DNA of 64,000 nucleotides from SCGC-AG-212-J23 sp036406675 (GCA_036406675.1 DASXAO010000033.1:29590-93589), one strand, 5' to 3'; numbered from the stretch's first letter, positions 1-9,755 are shown. Notes: generated by a model not told the origin, from the letters alone. A program made the numbers and translations.

Positions 1-675
1 TCCGAGCTGCGCGACGAGATGCAGATGCTGAAGGCGCAGGGGCACAGCGGGTTCAAGGCCAAGGCGGGCGGCGCGCCCCTCGGCGAGGACCTGGAGCGGC
101 TCGCGCTGATCCGCGAAGTCATCGGTCCGGACAAGGACCTGATGATCGACGTGAACCGCGGCTGGGACCTCGCCACGGCCATCGAAGGCGCGCGCTTGCT
201 CGAGCCGCTGCGGCCGCGCTGGCTCGAGGAGCCGGTGCGCTGGGCCGACGACCGCCGCGAGCTCCGGCTCCTCGCCCAGAAGACGCGCATCCCCCTCTCG
301 GCCGGCGAGAGCGAGCTGACCAGCTACGCCTGCCGCGCGCTGCTGGAAGAAAACGCGATCCAGATCCTGCAGTTCGACTGCACGATGATGGGCGGCTTCA
401 CCGAGGGGCGGAAGCTCTCGGCGCTGTGCGAGCTGAACCACGTGCACGTCGCCCCGCACCACGACTGCTTCATCCACGCGCACATCGTCGCCGCCACCCC
501 CTCCGGGCTGATCGTGGAGTCGTTCACCGATCCCGAGCGCGACCCGCTGCAGGCGGAGCTGTTCGAGGACCCGCCGAAGATCGGGAACGGCATGCTCAGG
601 CTGAAGGAGCAGCCGGGCCTCGGCCTGACACTGTCCGAAGCGGCGCTGCGAAAGTTCGGCGAAAAGATCCTCTGA
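1..675 (+). CDS. Enolase-superfamily (mandelate racemase/muconate lactonizing type) enzyme, 3' part
   Basis: Partial gene: the frame is open from the first base of the window, leaving 224 codons of the C-terminal barrel. Visible active-site elements are a KxK pair (FKAKAGG), metal ligands in MIDVNRGWD, WLEEPV and SAGESE, and a late histidine segment (VAPHHDCF). Family members abstract the alpha proton of a carboxylate substrate, usually as sugar-acid or hydroxy-acid dehydratases or racemases. The substrate cannot be read from this fragment. It ends 22 bases before the DUF349 gene on the same strand. Confidence 0.85.
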   Translation, partial: SELRDEMQMLKAQGHSGFKAKAGGAPLGEDLERLALIREVIGPDKDLMIDVNRGWDLATAIEGARLLEPLRPRWLEEPVRWADDRRELRLLAQKTRIPLSAGESELTSYACRALLEENAIQILQFDCTMMGGFTEGRKLSALCELNHVHVAPHHDCFIHAHIVAATPSGLIVESFTDPERDPLQAELFEDPPKIGNGMLRLKEQPGLGLTLSEAALRKFGEKIL

Positions 676-697
676 TCAGGTAAGCTGCGCGCGAGGC

Positions 698-3274
698 ATG
701 TTCGACAAGCTTCTCAACAAGGGGGTGGCGCCGGTCGCGGCGGCCGGCGCGCAGCGCGCGGGGGCGCCAGCCACGCCGGGCATCCCGGAATCCGAGCTCC
801 AGGCCTGGCGCGAAAAGATCGCGGCAGCCAAGAGCGACGACCAGGCGCTGCTGCAGCTCGCCCGCGAGGCGCCCGAGGCCGATCTCAAGCTCGCCGCGCT
901 CGCGGCGCTGACGCACGAGGACGCGCTCAAGCAGGCGACGCGCGAGTTCCGCGACCAGGACAAGCGCCTGTATCGCGCGGCCAAGGCGCGCTGGGAAACC
1001 GCAGTCGCCAGGCGCCAGGCCTTCGCTGAAGCGCCGGCGCTGATCGCCGCGGCGAAAGGCCTCCTCGAGCAGGAGCGCGTTCCGGCCAATCGACTGGTGG
1101 AGCTCGACCGCGCGTGGTCGGCGCTCAATGTCGGGGCGTTCGACGAGACGCTCGAGATCGAGTTCGCCGCGGCGCGCGCGCTGCTCGGCGCGAAGCTGCG
1201 GGAGCACGGCGAGGGCGAGCAGGCGCTCGCGCGCTGGCTCACCGCCACCGAGGCCGCCATGGGCGCGCTGACGGCGGGGCTCGCCGACCTCGCGCGGGGC
1301 GTCGCGGTGGCGACGCAGTCGGCCGCGACCGCAGGCCGGGCAACCGCCCTGCTGCAACTGCTGAACGAAGCGCCCGCCGCGGCGAAGTCGGGCGACGAGC
1401 GCGGCGCCGGCCGGATCGACGCCGCGAATCGCGCGCTCGCGCTCGCCTCGAGCGTGGTGCAGCGCGCAGAATTCCTGCAATCGCTGCCGGCGGCGGGCGC
1501 CGCCGACGAGGCCGACGAAAAGGCGAAGATCGAGCAGTGGCGCGCCTTTCCGGAAGTGTCGGACGGCACGCTCCAGGCGGTCCTCACGCATCGCTTCACC
1601 GAATGGCACAACGCCAGCAGCCACGAGCGGGAGCTCGAGCGCGATGCGCGCCGCACGCGCGAAGGCGAAGAGAGCGCGCAGCAGAGGAAAAAGCACCTCG
1701 CCGGCCTGCAGCACCAGGTCGAGCTCGCCGAGGCGGCGCACGCCGCGGGACAGGTCGCCGAGCTGACGCGCCTCATGGGCGCGATCGACGCCGAGCTCAA
1801 GGCGAGCCCGGCGAACGCCGCGCTCGGGCGACGCATCGATTCCCTGCGCCAGGAGCAGCAGCGCCTGCGCGACTGGCAGCGCTGGAGCGGCGGACAGCGG
1901 CGCGAGCAGGCGGTGGCCGAGGCGCAGGCGCTCGCCAAAGCGGCGGGCGAGGAGAAGCTCGCGCTCAAGGCGCACGCCGAAGCGATCGCCAAGCTGCGCG
2001 AGCGCTGGAAGGAGCTCGACAAGCTCGGCGGCGCGACCAACAAGACCTTGTGGCTCGCGTTCGACGGCGCGCTGAAGAGCGCCTATGCGCCGGTAGCGGC
2101 GCACCTGGAAAAGCTGAAGAGCGCGCGCACCGAGAACCTCGCCGCGCGCAACGCGATCATCGCGGGCCTCGCCGAGGCCAGATCCAAATTTGATTTCGCC
2201 GCGGCCGACTGGCGTGCCCTCGCGCGTACCGTCGAAGACGCCAAAATCGCCTGGCGCAAGCTGGGACCCGTCGAGCACACCGTGCCGCGCGAAGCCCAGA
2301 AGGGCGAAAAATCCGTGGAAGCGCGCCTCGCTGCGGCGCTGCGGGCGCTCGAAGAACCGCTCGCGCAGGCGTATAAGGAGGCCGCCCAGGAGCGCGAACG
2401 CCTTATCAGCGAGGCGAAGAGCCTCACTGGACCGGCAGGCCCGCTCGCGCGCGACTCGATCGACAAGGTGCGCGCCCTGCAGACGAAGTGGCAGGCCCAC
2501 GCCAAATCGCTGCCGCTGCCGCGCCGCGAGGAGAACGCGCTGTGGACCGCGTTCAAGGCGGCGACCGATGCTGTCTTCACGGCGCGCGACGCGGCCCGCG
2601 CCGCGCGCGAAGCGGAAGCGATCGCGCCCATCAAGGCCCGCGAGGCCGTCATCGCTACACTCCTCGCTGTTTCTCCTGATAACGCCTCGGAGATCAAGCG
2701 CGCCCTTGCCGACGCCGACGCCGCGTGGCGCGCAAGTCCCCGCATCCACGGCCCGCAGGCCGCCAGGCTCGAAGCCCGCTTCCGCGAGGCACGCGACGCC
2801 GCGAACAAGCGCCTCCGCGCCATCGCCGAGCGCGCCGCCCAGGCGCGCTACGACGCCCTCCTCTCGGCCATGCGCATTTGCGGCGAGCGCGAAGCCGGCA
2901 CAGATTCGCCCGACGTCGAAACGCGTTGGAACGCGCTCACCGATCTGCCCGCCGCGTGGAAGACCGCGATGGACGCGCGCTTCAAGGGCACTGCGCCCGC
3001 GAAACGCCCGCCCCTCCCCGACACGCTGCTGAGCCTCGAAGCCGCCTGCGACATCGACAGCCCCGCCGAATTCGCGGCCGCGCGGCGGCAGCTGAAAATG
3101 AACGCGCTCAAGTTCGCGATGGAGAACCGCCGCCCCGATGCCGGCGCCTCGCCCGCCGACATCGAGCGCTGGCTATTGGAAGCCGCCTCGACCCCTCGGC
3201 CCGACGAGACGTCGCGCGCGCGGCTCGAGAAAATCGTCGCCGCGATACAGTCCCGCCCTTCACGCACCGGGTAG
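698..3274 (+). CDS. DUF349 domain-containing protein
   Basis: An 858-residue, Ala/Glu/Arg-rich, strongly helical protein. It carries repeated Trp-centred blocks such as RWKELDKLGG, with NKTLWLAFDGA further on, typical of tandem DUF349 repeats; long charged helices suggest coiled coils. No signal peptide or membrane segment is present. The biochemical role of this family is not settled. The ATG at 698 follows the end of the enolase-type gene by 22 bases. The stop is separated by only 8 bases from the stop of the convergent uup gene, leaving no room for a conventional terminator. Confidence 0.85.
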   Translation: MFDKLLNKGVAPVAAAGAQRAGAPATPGIPESELQAWREKIAAAKSDDQALLQLAREAPEADLKLAALAALTHEDALKQATREFRDQDKRLYRAAKARWETAVARRQAFAEAPALIAAAKGLLEQERVPANRLVELDRAWSALNVGAFDETLEIEFAAARALLGAKLREHGEGEQALARWLTATEAAMGALTAGLADLARGVAVATQSAATAGRATALLQLLNEAPAAAKSGDERGAGRIDAANRALALASSVVQRAEFLQSLPAAGAADEADEKAKIEQWRAFPEVSDGTLQAVLTHRFTEWHNASSHERELERDARRTREGEESAQQRKKHLAGLQHQVELAEAAHAAGQVAELTRLMGAIDAELKASPANAALGRRIDSLRQEQQRLRDWQRWSGGQRREQAVAEAQALAKAAGEEKLALKAHAEAIAKLRERWKELDKLGGATNKTLWLAFDGALKSAYAPVAAHLEKLKSARTENLAARNAIIAGLAEARSKFDFAAADWRALARTVEDAKIAWRKLGPVEHTVPREAQKGEKSVEARLAAALRALEEPLAQAYKEAAQERERLISEAKSLTGPAGPLARDSIDKVRALQTKWQAHAKSLPLPRREENALWTAFKAATDAVFTARDAARAAREAEAIAPIKAREAVIATLLAVSPDNASEIKRALADADAAWRASPRIHGPQAARLEARFREARDAANKRLRAIAERAAQARYDALLSAMRICGEREAGTDSPDVETRWNALTDLPAAWKTAMDARFKGTAPAKRPPLPDTLLSLEAACDIDSPAEFAAARRQLKMNALKFAMENRRPDAGASPADIERWLLEAASTPRPDETSRARLEKIVAAIQSRPSRTG

Positions 3275-3282
3275 TCTTTTTT

Positions 3283-4995
3283 CTACGGCTCGAGCTGGTG
3301 CCAGCGCTCCAGCTTCGCCAGCAGGAGGTCCTCGATCTCGGCGACCCGGCGCTGGTTCGCGCGCAGCGTCTCGGGCGGCTGCCTGTAGTACTGCGGCTCG
3401 TTCATCTTCGCGTGCAGTGACTTCTGCTCGGCTTCCAGCGCCTCGATCTCCTTCGGCAGCGATTCGAGCTCGCGGGTTTCCTTGTAGGTGAGCTTGATCC
3501 GCGGCTTCTCGCGAGGCGAAGCCTTGCGCTCGCCCGGAGCCGGCGACTCCCGGGTCGGGGGCTCGGCGGCGGGACGCTGCCGCGTCCAATCGGTGTAGCC
3601 GCCGGCGTATTCCTTCCAGCGCCCGTTTCCTTCCGCGGCCAGGGTCTGCGTGGCGACGTTGTCGAGGAAGGCGCGGTCGTGGGAGACCAGCAGGATCGTG
3701 CCGGCGTAGTCCTGGAGCGCCGCTTCGAGGAGCTCCAGGGACTCGATGTCGAGATCGTTGGTCGGCTCGTCGAGGACGAGGACGTTCGCGGGGCGGGAGA
3801 AGAGGCGCGCCAGGAGCAGGCGGTTCCTCTCGCCGCCGGAGAGCATGCGGACCGGCGAGTTGGCGCGTCGCGGCGGGAAGAGGAAGTCGCCGAGATAGCT
3901 CATGACGTGCTTGCGACCGCTGGACAGCTCGACCCAGTCGGAACCGGGGCTCACGGTCTCGGCGACGGTCTTCTCGGGGTCGAGCTGCTCGCGCATCTGG
4001 TCGAAGTAGGCGGGCTGGACGTTGGCGCCGAGGCGCACGCGCCCCGAGTCGGGCGCGAGGCTGCCGAGAATGAGCTTGAGGATGGTCGTCTTGCCGGCGC
4101 CATTGGGACCGACGAGGACCAGCCGGTCGCCTCGCGAGACGATGAGGTCGAGGCCCTTGACGATTTCGGCCTCCGCGAATTTCTTCGAAACGCCCGTAAG
4201 CTCGGCCACCAGCTTGCCGGAGCGCTGGCCTTCGCCGATCGCGAGGCGCACTTGGCCGATGCGCTCGCGCCGGGCGCTCCTCTCATCGCGCAGGCGCTCG
4301 AGGCGGCGCACGCGGCCTTCGTTGCGGGTGCGGCGCGCCTCGATGCCCTTGCGGATCCAGGCTTCCTCCTGCGCCCAGAACTTGTCGAACTTGTGATGGG
4401 CAACCGCCTCGGCCTCGAGCTCGCCCGCCTTGCGGCGCTCGAAGTCGGAATAGTTTCCGGGATAGGACCGCAGCCGGCCGCGGTCGAGCTCGATGATCCG
4501 CGTGGCGACACGGTCGAGGAAGGCGCGGTCGTGGGTGACGACGATAGCCGCGTGGGTCCTCGAGAGCAGGCTCTCGAGCTGCACGATCCCGTCGATATCC
4601 AGGTGGTTGGTCGGCTCGTCGAGCAGCAGGAGCTCGGGCTCGAGCGCGAAGGCGTGGGCCAGGGCGGCGCGCTTCCTCTCGCCGCCGGACACCGGCGGGG
4701 CGTCGAGCTTGAAGAGGTGCAGGAATTTCTCGAGCACGTGCCCCGGCGCGGCCGAGCGCTCGGGCACCGCGGGCTCCTGCGTCACCAGGGCAATGGAGAG
4801 GCGCTCGCGCCGGCGCACCTCGCCGTCGTCGAGCGCGAGGGTGCCGGCGATCGCGCCGAGGAGCGAGGACTTGCCGGTGCCGTTCCTGCCGATGAGGCCG
4901 ATCTTCTCGCCCGCCTCGAGCGAGAACGAGGCTTCGTCCAGGAGCGGCAGGTCGCCGTAGGCGAGCGAGGCGTCGGCGAGAGTAAGGAGCGGCAC
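3283..4995 (-). CDS. uup: ABC-F family ATPase Uup
   Basis: A 570-residue soluble protein with two ATP-binding cassettes and no membrane segments. The first Walker A is GRNGTGKS (residues 36-43), with the signature VSGGERKR and Walker B LLLLDEPTNHLD. The second cassette has GPNGAGKTT, MLSGGERNR and VLVLDEPTNDLD. The linker between them is charged, and a C-terminal coiled-coil tail (about the last 70 residues) distinguishes Uup from EttA-like ABC-F proteins. Uup binds ribosomes or branched nucleic acid and limits precise transposon excision in Escherichia coli. The frame stays open upstream, but homology begins at the GTG at 4995, which I chose. The gene is divergent from the Bug receptor at 5038. 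Confidence 0.92.
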   Translation of the reverse strand: MPLLTLADASLAYGDLPLLDEASFSLEAGEKIGLIGRNGTGKSSLLGAIAGTLALDDGEVRRRERLSIALVTQEPAVPERSAAPGHVLEKFLHLFKLDAPPVSGGERKRAALAHAFALEPELLLLDEPTNHLDIDGIVQLESLLSRTHAAIVVTHDRAFLDRVATRIIELDRGRLRSYPGNYSDFERRKAGELEAEAVAHHKFDKFWAQEEAWIRKGIEARRTRNEGRVRRLERLRDERSARRERIGQVRLAIGEGQRSGKLVAELTGVSKKFAEAEIVKGLDLIVSRGDRLVLVGPNGAGKTTILKLILGSLAPDSGRVRLGANVQPAYFDQMREQLDPEKTVAETVSPGSDWVELSSGRKHVMSYLGDFLFPPRRANSPVRMLSGGERNRLLLARLFSRPANVLVLDEPTNDLDIESLELLEAALQDYAGTILLVSHDRAFLDNVATQTLAAEGNGRWKEYAGGYTDWTRQRPAAEPPTRESPAPGERKASPREKPRIKLTYKETRELESLPKEIEALEAEQKSLHAKMNEPQYYRQPPETLRANQRRVAEIEDLLLAKLERWHQLEP

Positions 4996-5037
4996 CGGGC
5001 GGATTCTGCCAAAATCGAGAACCAGGGAGAAACTCGC

Positions 5038-6003
5038 ATGATCCGATCGATCCGCACGGCCGCCGCTTTCCTGTTCGCCTCGTGGGCGCTGGCCTGTGCC
5101 GCGCAGGACTATCCGTCCAAGCCCATCCTGTTCCTCATGCCGCTGCAGGCCGGCAGCGCGGTCGACGTCATGGTGCGCATCGTGGCGCAGAAGATGAGCG
5201 ACAACCTCGGGCGCCAGATCCTGGTGGAGAACCAGCCCGGCGCCGCCGGCCTGATCGGCGCCGAGCGCGTGAAGCGCGCCCCGCCCGACGGCTACACGAT
5301 CGGCGTGCTGAACGACAGCATCCTCACCATGATCCCGAACGTGCGCCCGGTTCCGTACGATCCGCTGAAGGACTTCGTGCCGATCGGCGTGGTCGCCGGG
5401 ATCACCTGGGTGCTGGTGGCGAACAACGACCTGCCGGTGAAGACGGTGGGCGATCTCGTCGCATACGCGAAGGGCCGGCCCGGAAAGATCGACTACTCCT
5501 CGGGCGGCGTGGGCAGCCCGCAGCACGTCGCAATGGAAGCCTTCAAGGCGGCGACCGGCATCTACCTGGTGCACATCCCCTACCGCGGCGCGACGCAGGC
5601 CGCGCTCGACGTCATCTCCAACCAGGTGCAGGTGCACCTGGGCGCCGTGTCGATCGTGCAGCCCTACATCAACTCCGGCCGCTTGCGGGCGCTCGGCGTG
5701 CCGAGCGCGAAGCGCTCGCCGCTGCTGCCGAACGTGCCCACCATGGCCGAGGCCGGCGTGCCCGGGTTCGAATGGCAGACTTGGGCCTCGCTCGTCGCCC
5801 CGGTTGGCACGCCCAGGCCGATCGTCGAGCGCCTGAACGCCGAGCTCGTCAAGGCGATCGCTTCGCCCGACGTGCGCGACAAGCTGATCGCGCAGGGGCT
5901 CGACCCGATCGGCTCGCCGCCCGAGACGGTCACGAAGTGGACGCAGGACGGCCTGAAGCGCATGCGCAGCGTGGTGGATCGCGCCGGAATCAAGGCAGAG
6001 TAG
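5038..6003 (+). CDS. Bug/TctC-family tricarboxylate-type solute-binding protein
   Basis: A 321-residue exported receptor. An N-terminal signal peptide (MIRSIRTAAAFLFASWALACAA) precedes the family opening YPSKPILFLMPLQAGSAVD. Later blocks ILVENQPGAAGLIGAERV, APPDGYTIG, HIPYRGATQAALD and PTMAEAGVPGFEW are diagnostic for Bug periplasmic binding proteins. They normally deliver carboxylates to TctAB membrane partners, which are not encoded nearby. ATG at 5038 has AGGGAGA about 8 bases upstream. A glyoxalase-like gene follows after 14 bases, so the two may be cotranscribed. Ligand unknown. Confidence 0.92.
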   Translation: MIRSIRTAAAFLFASWALACAAQDYPSKPILFLMPLQAGSAVDVMVRIVAQKMSDNLGRQILVENQPGAAGLIGAERVKRAPPDGYTIGVLNDSILTMIPNVRPVPYDPLKDFVPIGVVAGITWVLVANNDLPVKTVGDLVAYAKGRPGKIDYSSGGVGSPQHVAMEAFKAATGIYLVHIPYRGATQAALDVISNQVQVHLGAVSIVQPYINSGRLRALGVPSAKRSPLLPNVPTMAEAGVPGFEWQTWASLVAPVGTPRPIVERLNAELVKAIASPDVRDKLIAQGLDPIGSPPETVTKWTQDGLKRMRSVVDRAGIKAE

Positions 6004-6017
6004 GCGTAGCCGCCCGC

Positions 6018-6887
6018 GTGAGCTTCACCCGCATCGACCATGTGATGATCGCGGTCCCGGAGCTGGACCAGGGCATCGACGCGTACGCACGCCTCGGATT
6101 CAACGTGCAGCCCGGCGGCGAGCATCCCGGGAAGGGCACGCACAACGCCATCGCCTTCAACGAGGAGGACTACCTCGAGCTGATCGCGATCCGCGACCGC
6201 GACGAGTACGCGCGCGGACGCGTCTGGGGCGGCCTGATCGAGCTCGCCGAGCGCGGCGGCGGCCTTCGCTTTCTCATCGTGCAGAGCGACGACCTTCACG
6301 CCGACGTCGCCGCGATGCGCGCACGCGGCGTGGAGGTCGGCGACGTCGCCGAAGGCGAACGGCGAACCCCGTCGGGCGCGCAGCGCCGCTGGAAGCTCGC
6401 CATGCTCGGGCCGCGCAATCCCCTGCCGGTGTTCTTCATCGAGCACATCACTCCGCTCGCCGAGCGGCGTCCCGCGGGTGCGGCTCATCCCAACGGCGCC
6501 TATCGCACCGAGCGGGCTTATATCGCGGTCAGCGATCTCGCCGCCGAGGTCGACACCTACTCGCGCGTCCTCGGCATGGCGAAGCCGCCGATCACGCGCG
6601 GCACGGTGATCATGGCCGAGATGGCCGTTTTCCAGCTCGGGACCTCCGGCCTGACGCTTGCCCATCCCTATGCGCCCGGTCCCTGTGCGGATGCGCTCTC
6701 TCGCCGCGGACCCGGACCTTTCCAGGTGCTCTACCGGACGAAAAGCATGGACGCCGCCGCCCGCTGGCTGACCGAGCACGGCGTTCCGCCTCCGGCGCGC
6801 GGCACGCGCAACACCGGCGAGCAGGCGATGCTCGTGCCGCCCGAGCACGCGTGCGGCGCCTATATCGGCTTCGTCGGAACGCCTTGA
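6018..6887 (+). CDS. VOC (glyoxalase-like) family protein
   Basis: A 289-residue cytosolic protein with two vicinal-oxygen-chelate modules. The opening, FTRIDHVMIAVPELDQGIDA, is the classic beta-alpha-beta-beta-beta start with a candidate metal-ligand His. A second module begins near RAYIAVSDLAAEVDTYSRVL. It resembles Glyoxalase_3-type proteins whose reactions are mostly unknown. It starts at a GTG only 14 bases after the Bug receptor stop. It ends one base before the stop of the convergent MFS gene. Confidence 0.82.
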   Translation: MSFTRIDHVMIAVPELDQGIDAYARLGFNVQPGGEHPGKGTHNAIAFNEEDYLELIAIRDRDEYARGRVWGGLIELAERGGGLRFLIVQSDDLHADVAAMRARGVEVGDVAEGERRTPSGAQRRWKLAMLGPRNPLPVFFIEHITPLAERRPAGAAHPNGAYRTERAYIAVSDLAAEVDTYSRVLGMAKPPITRGTVIMAEMAVFQLGTSGLTLAHPYAPGPCADALSRRGPGPFQVLYRTKSMDAAARWLTEHGVPPPARGTRNTGEQAMLVPPEHACGAYIGFVGTP

Positions 6888-6888
6888 C

Positions 6889-8034
6889 CTAGGCCTTGAC
6901 CCCGGAGAGGTGCCGCACGCGGCGCAGCTCGGGGAAAAGCCAGCGCCAGACCGCCACGACTCCCAGCGTCGCGCAGCCGCCGGCGAGCACCGCGGGAACC
7001 GCGCCGAGCCACGCCGCCATGGAGCCGGCGCGAAAGTCGCCGAGCTCGTTCGCGGTGCCGACGAAGAGCGAGTGCACCGCGCTCACGCGGCCGCGCATCT
7101 CGTCGGGGGTGCCGAGCTGCACCACGCTCGCGCGCACGAACACGCTCATCATGTCGGCCGCGCCCATGACGGCGAGCAAGGCGAGCGACAGAAAGAAGTT
7201 CCTGGAGATCCCGAAGGCGAGCGCCGCGACGCCGAACACCGCGACGCCGGTGAAAAGCATCGCGCCGGCGTGCGCCTGGCGCGCCCCGGGAAGCTGCGCG
7301 AGCGCGAGGCCCATCGTCACCGCGCCCACCGCCACGGCGCTGCGCATGAGGCCGAGCCCGTCCGGGCCGGCGCCCAGGATGTCGCGCGCGTAGATGGGAA
7401 GGAGCGCGGTGATGCTGCCGAGGAGCACGGCGAAGAGGTCGAGCGAGATCGCCCCCAACAGCACGCGGTTCACGCGCAGGTAGCGCAGGCCTTCGAACAG
7501 CCGCGCCACGGCGCTGCCGGCGGCGGCGTGAGCGACCCCGCCGCGGGCGCGGATCGAGAACCAGCAGCTCGCCACCGCGAGCGAGGCGAGGCTGCAGGCC
7601 GCGAAGCTCGCGGGCGCGCCGGCCAGGTAGATCAGGCCGCCGACCGCGGGCCCTAGCACCGTCGCGGTCTGCTGCGCCGAGGAGCTCCAGGCCACGGCCT
7701 GGGGAAAGCGCTCGCGCGGCACGAGGAAAGGCAGCAGCGATTGCACCGCGGGTCCCGAAAAGGCGCGCGCCGTGCCGGCGAGCGCGAGCACGGCATAGAA
7801 CGGCCAGATCTTCGTTGTTTGCAGAAACACGGCCGAAAACAGGACTGCCGAGCCGATGGCCTGCGCGACATGCGCGCTGCCAAGGATCCAACGCCGGTCC
7901 ACGCGGTCGGCGACATCGCCGCCGGGAAGAGTGAACAGCGCGATCGGCAGGAACACCGCGAGCCCGGCATAGGCGAGCGCCATCGCGTTGCCGGTGCGGT
8001 CGTAGAGATACCAGCCGATCGCGACCGACTGCAT
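6889..8034 (-). CDS. MFS transporter
   Basis: A polytopic inner-membrane protein of at least 381 residues with about 11-12 hydrophobic helices and the loop-2 motif GGDVADRVDRRW (compare GxxxDRxGRR). It resembles EntS-like drug/siderophore exporters. ATG at 8034 falls inside the first helix. In-frame sequence continues upstream as SDFRLFLAGRFFAALALQ, the expected family N-terminus, but no ATG, GTG or TTG is available. A CTG at 8091, overlapping the TGA of the upstream regulator, would give a complete 400-residue protein. It is probably translationally coupled to that regulator. Confidence 0.87.
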   Translation of the reverse strand: MQSVAIGWYLYDRTGNAMALAYAGLAVFLPIALFTLPGGDVADRVDRRWILGSAHVAQAIGSAVLFSAVFLQTTKIWPFYAVLALAGTARAFSGPAVQSLLPFLVPRERFPQAVAWSSSAQQTATVLGPAVGGLIYLAGAPASFAACSLASLAVASCWFSIRARGGVAHAAAGSAVARLFEGLRYLRVNRVLLGAISLDLFAVLLGSITALLPIYARDILGAGPDGLGLMRSAVAVGAVTMGLALAQLPGARQAHAGAMLFTGVAVFGVAALAFGISRNFFLSLALLAVMGAADMMSVFVRASVVQLGTPDEMRGRVSAVHSLFVGTANELGDFRAGSMAAWLGAVPAVLAGGCATLGVVAVWRWLFPELRRVRHLSGVKA

Positions 8035-8087
8035 CTGCAGCGCCAGCGCGGCGAAGAACCGCCCGGCGAGGAACAGGCGGAAGTCGC

Positions 8088-9728
8088 TCAGAGTCCCAGC
8101 TCGCCCAGTGCTTGCACGAGCCGGGTCTTCTGGGCCGGATCGGTCAGCGGCTGGGTTTCCATCCAGGCGCGGGTGGTGAAGCCAGGCTGGAGCGCGCGGA
8201 TTTCATCGGCCTTCCAGGCCGCCGCCGCTTTGTCGCCGGCGGCCACCTGCAGCGCGGCCATGTAGACATTCGCCTCGAGGTTGACCGGATTGCGCTTCAG
8301 CGCGTGCTCCAGGTTCAAACGCGCCTGTTCCGCATCGCCGAGCGCAAAATAAGTCCGGCCGAGAATGAGAAAGTAGAGCGAGCTTCCCTCCGGATTGAGG
8401 CGCAAGGCGGTGCGCAGAAGCGGCAGCGCCTCCGACGGGCGTCCGACGTAGGTCTTGATCCCGGCCATCAGCGCGTAGGCGTCGGCGAAGGACGGATAGA
8501 GCTCCACCGCGGTCTCGAGGTAGCGCAGCGCCTGGGCGTGCTCGCGTCGCTCGAGGTGCACGAAACCGAGCACCCAGTACGTTTCGCGAATATCCGGGTT
8601 GATCTCGCGCGCCGTGCGCGCCAGATCGAAAGCGCGCTCCAGCGCGGCCGCGCCGTCGCTCACCCATTGGTTGCGGTAATCCGCAGCGTAGGTCAGGGCG
8701 AGCGCCGCATGGGCGCGCGCGAAGCTCGCGTCGAGCGCTATGGCGCGGCGGAACATGTCGCGCGCGGTTTCGTTCTCGGCCTTCTGGCGCACGAGCAGCG
8801 CCGCCTGACCACGCTGGAAGTATTTGTAGGCCTCGAGGTTGCCGGTATCCCGCTGGGCCATGCGCCGCAGCTCGGCCTCGCTCACCTTGGCGGGCAGGAT
8901 CTGGAGGATTTTCGGCCCGAGCTCTTCCTGGACGGCGAAAAAGCCGTTCAGCGCGCGGTCGAAGCGCTCCGACCACAACTGCTTGCCGGTCTGCGCATCC
9001 GAAAGACGCACGTTCAAGCGGACGCGGTCATCGACGCGTTGCACGGAACCGGACACGACGTAGCGGACAGCCGCGCTCTCGGATTGCGCGCCCGGGCTCT
9101 GCGCATCGCCCGCCGACCCTGCTCCGATGACCGAGAGCCCTTCCACCTTCGAAAGATCGGTGGCGAGGTCCGCGGTCAGGCCGCGCGCCAGCAGCGCCGC
9201 CTCCGGATCGTCTCCCAAGGCCTCGAACGGCCTGATCTTGACAGTAGGCTGCGCGGCGCGCGTTGCTTCAAGCTCGAGGGTCGCTACCGAAGCCGGCCTG
9301 TCCTGATTCCACCAGAGGGTCCCGCCTGCCAGGATCGCGGCCGCCAGCCCGCCCGCCGCGAGCCAGGGAATCCACCGTTTCGCTTTCCGTCCCGCGGCTG
9401 CCTGTGGCGGGCCGACGGGGGCGACCAGGCGGTAGCCGCGCTTCGAGATCGTCTGGATATAGGCTGGGCTCTCCGTCGCGTCGCCGAGCGCCTTGCGCAG
9501 CTTGATGATCACCTGGGTGACTGCGTCGTCGCTTACCACCACGCCGGGCCACACCGCGGCGAGCAGCGCATCCCGGCTCACGACCTCGCCCCGGCGTTGC
9601 GCCAGGTAGACGAGGACGGCCATCGCCTTGGGCTCGAGCTTGACGGTTCTGCCCGCCGCCGAGAGCTGGTTCAGCGGCGGCTCGACCGCCCAGTCGCCGA
9701 CCCGCAGGCTCTGCTCGTGAGGGGGCAT
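8088..9728 (-). CDS. CadC-like winged-helix transcriptional regulator with TPR sensor
   Basis: A 546-residue membrane-anchored regulator. An OmpR/PhoB-type winged helix spans residues about 8-105 (KAMAVLVYLAQRRGEVVSRD, then ISKRGYRL). One transmembrane helix lies at about 119-140. An FlgO/TolB-like segment covers about 160-270, and TPR repeats about 290-530. This ToxR/CadC-like layout binds DNA in the cytoplasm and senses in the periplasm. I chose ATG 9728, which has GGAG 6 bases upstream; a TTG at 9740 is in frame but would lie on that site. It is divergent from an exported TPR protein, its likely target or partner, across a 127-base region with a perfect palindrome. Confidence 0.88.
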   Translation of the reverse strand: MPPHEQSLRVGDWAVEPPLNQLSAAGRTVKLEPKAMAVLVYLAQRRGEVVSRDALLAAVWPGVVVSDDAVTQVIIKLRKALGDATESPAYIQTISKRGYRLVAPVGPPQAAAGRKAKRWIPWLAAGGLAAAILAGGTLWWNQDRPASVATLELEATRAAQPTVKIRPFEALGDDPEAALLARGLTADLATDLSKVEGLSVIGAGSAGDAQSPGAQSESAAVRYVVSGSVQRVDDRVRLNVRLSDAQTGKQLWSERFDRALNGFFAVQEELGPKILQILPAKVSEAELRRMAQRDTGNLEAYKYFQRGQAALLVRQKAENETARDMFRRAIALDASFARAHAALALTYAADYRNQWVSDGAAALERAFDLARTAREINPDIRETYWVLGFVHLERREHAQALRYLETAVELYPSFADAYALMAGIKTYVGRPSEALPLLRTALRLNPEGSSLYFLILGRTYFALGDAEQARLNLEHALKRNPVNLEANVYMAALQVAAGDKAAAAWKADEIRALQPGFTTRAWMETQPLTDPAQKTRLVQALGELGL

Positions 9729-9755
9729 TTCAGTCTCCAACGCCTTGAATTATGC

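Noticed and set aside
596..2749. Long open frame of about 700 codons on the minus strand opposite the DUF349 gene
   Set aside because: It is arginine-, leucine- and glycine-rich without any domain, and lies wholly opposite a well-supported gene. Such antisense frames are expected at this GC content.
3679..5037. Plus-strand extension upstream of the Bug receptor
   Set aside because: It is antisense to uup, has no domain, and the signal peptide with its ribosome binding site fixes the start at 5038.
4996..5637. Upstream in-frame extension of uup to 5637
   Set aside because: The extra residues have no similarity and lie opposite the Bug receptor gene. ABC-F homology begins at the GTG at 4995.
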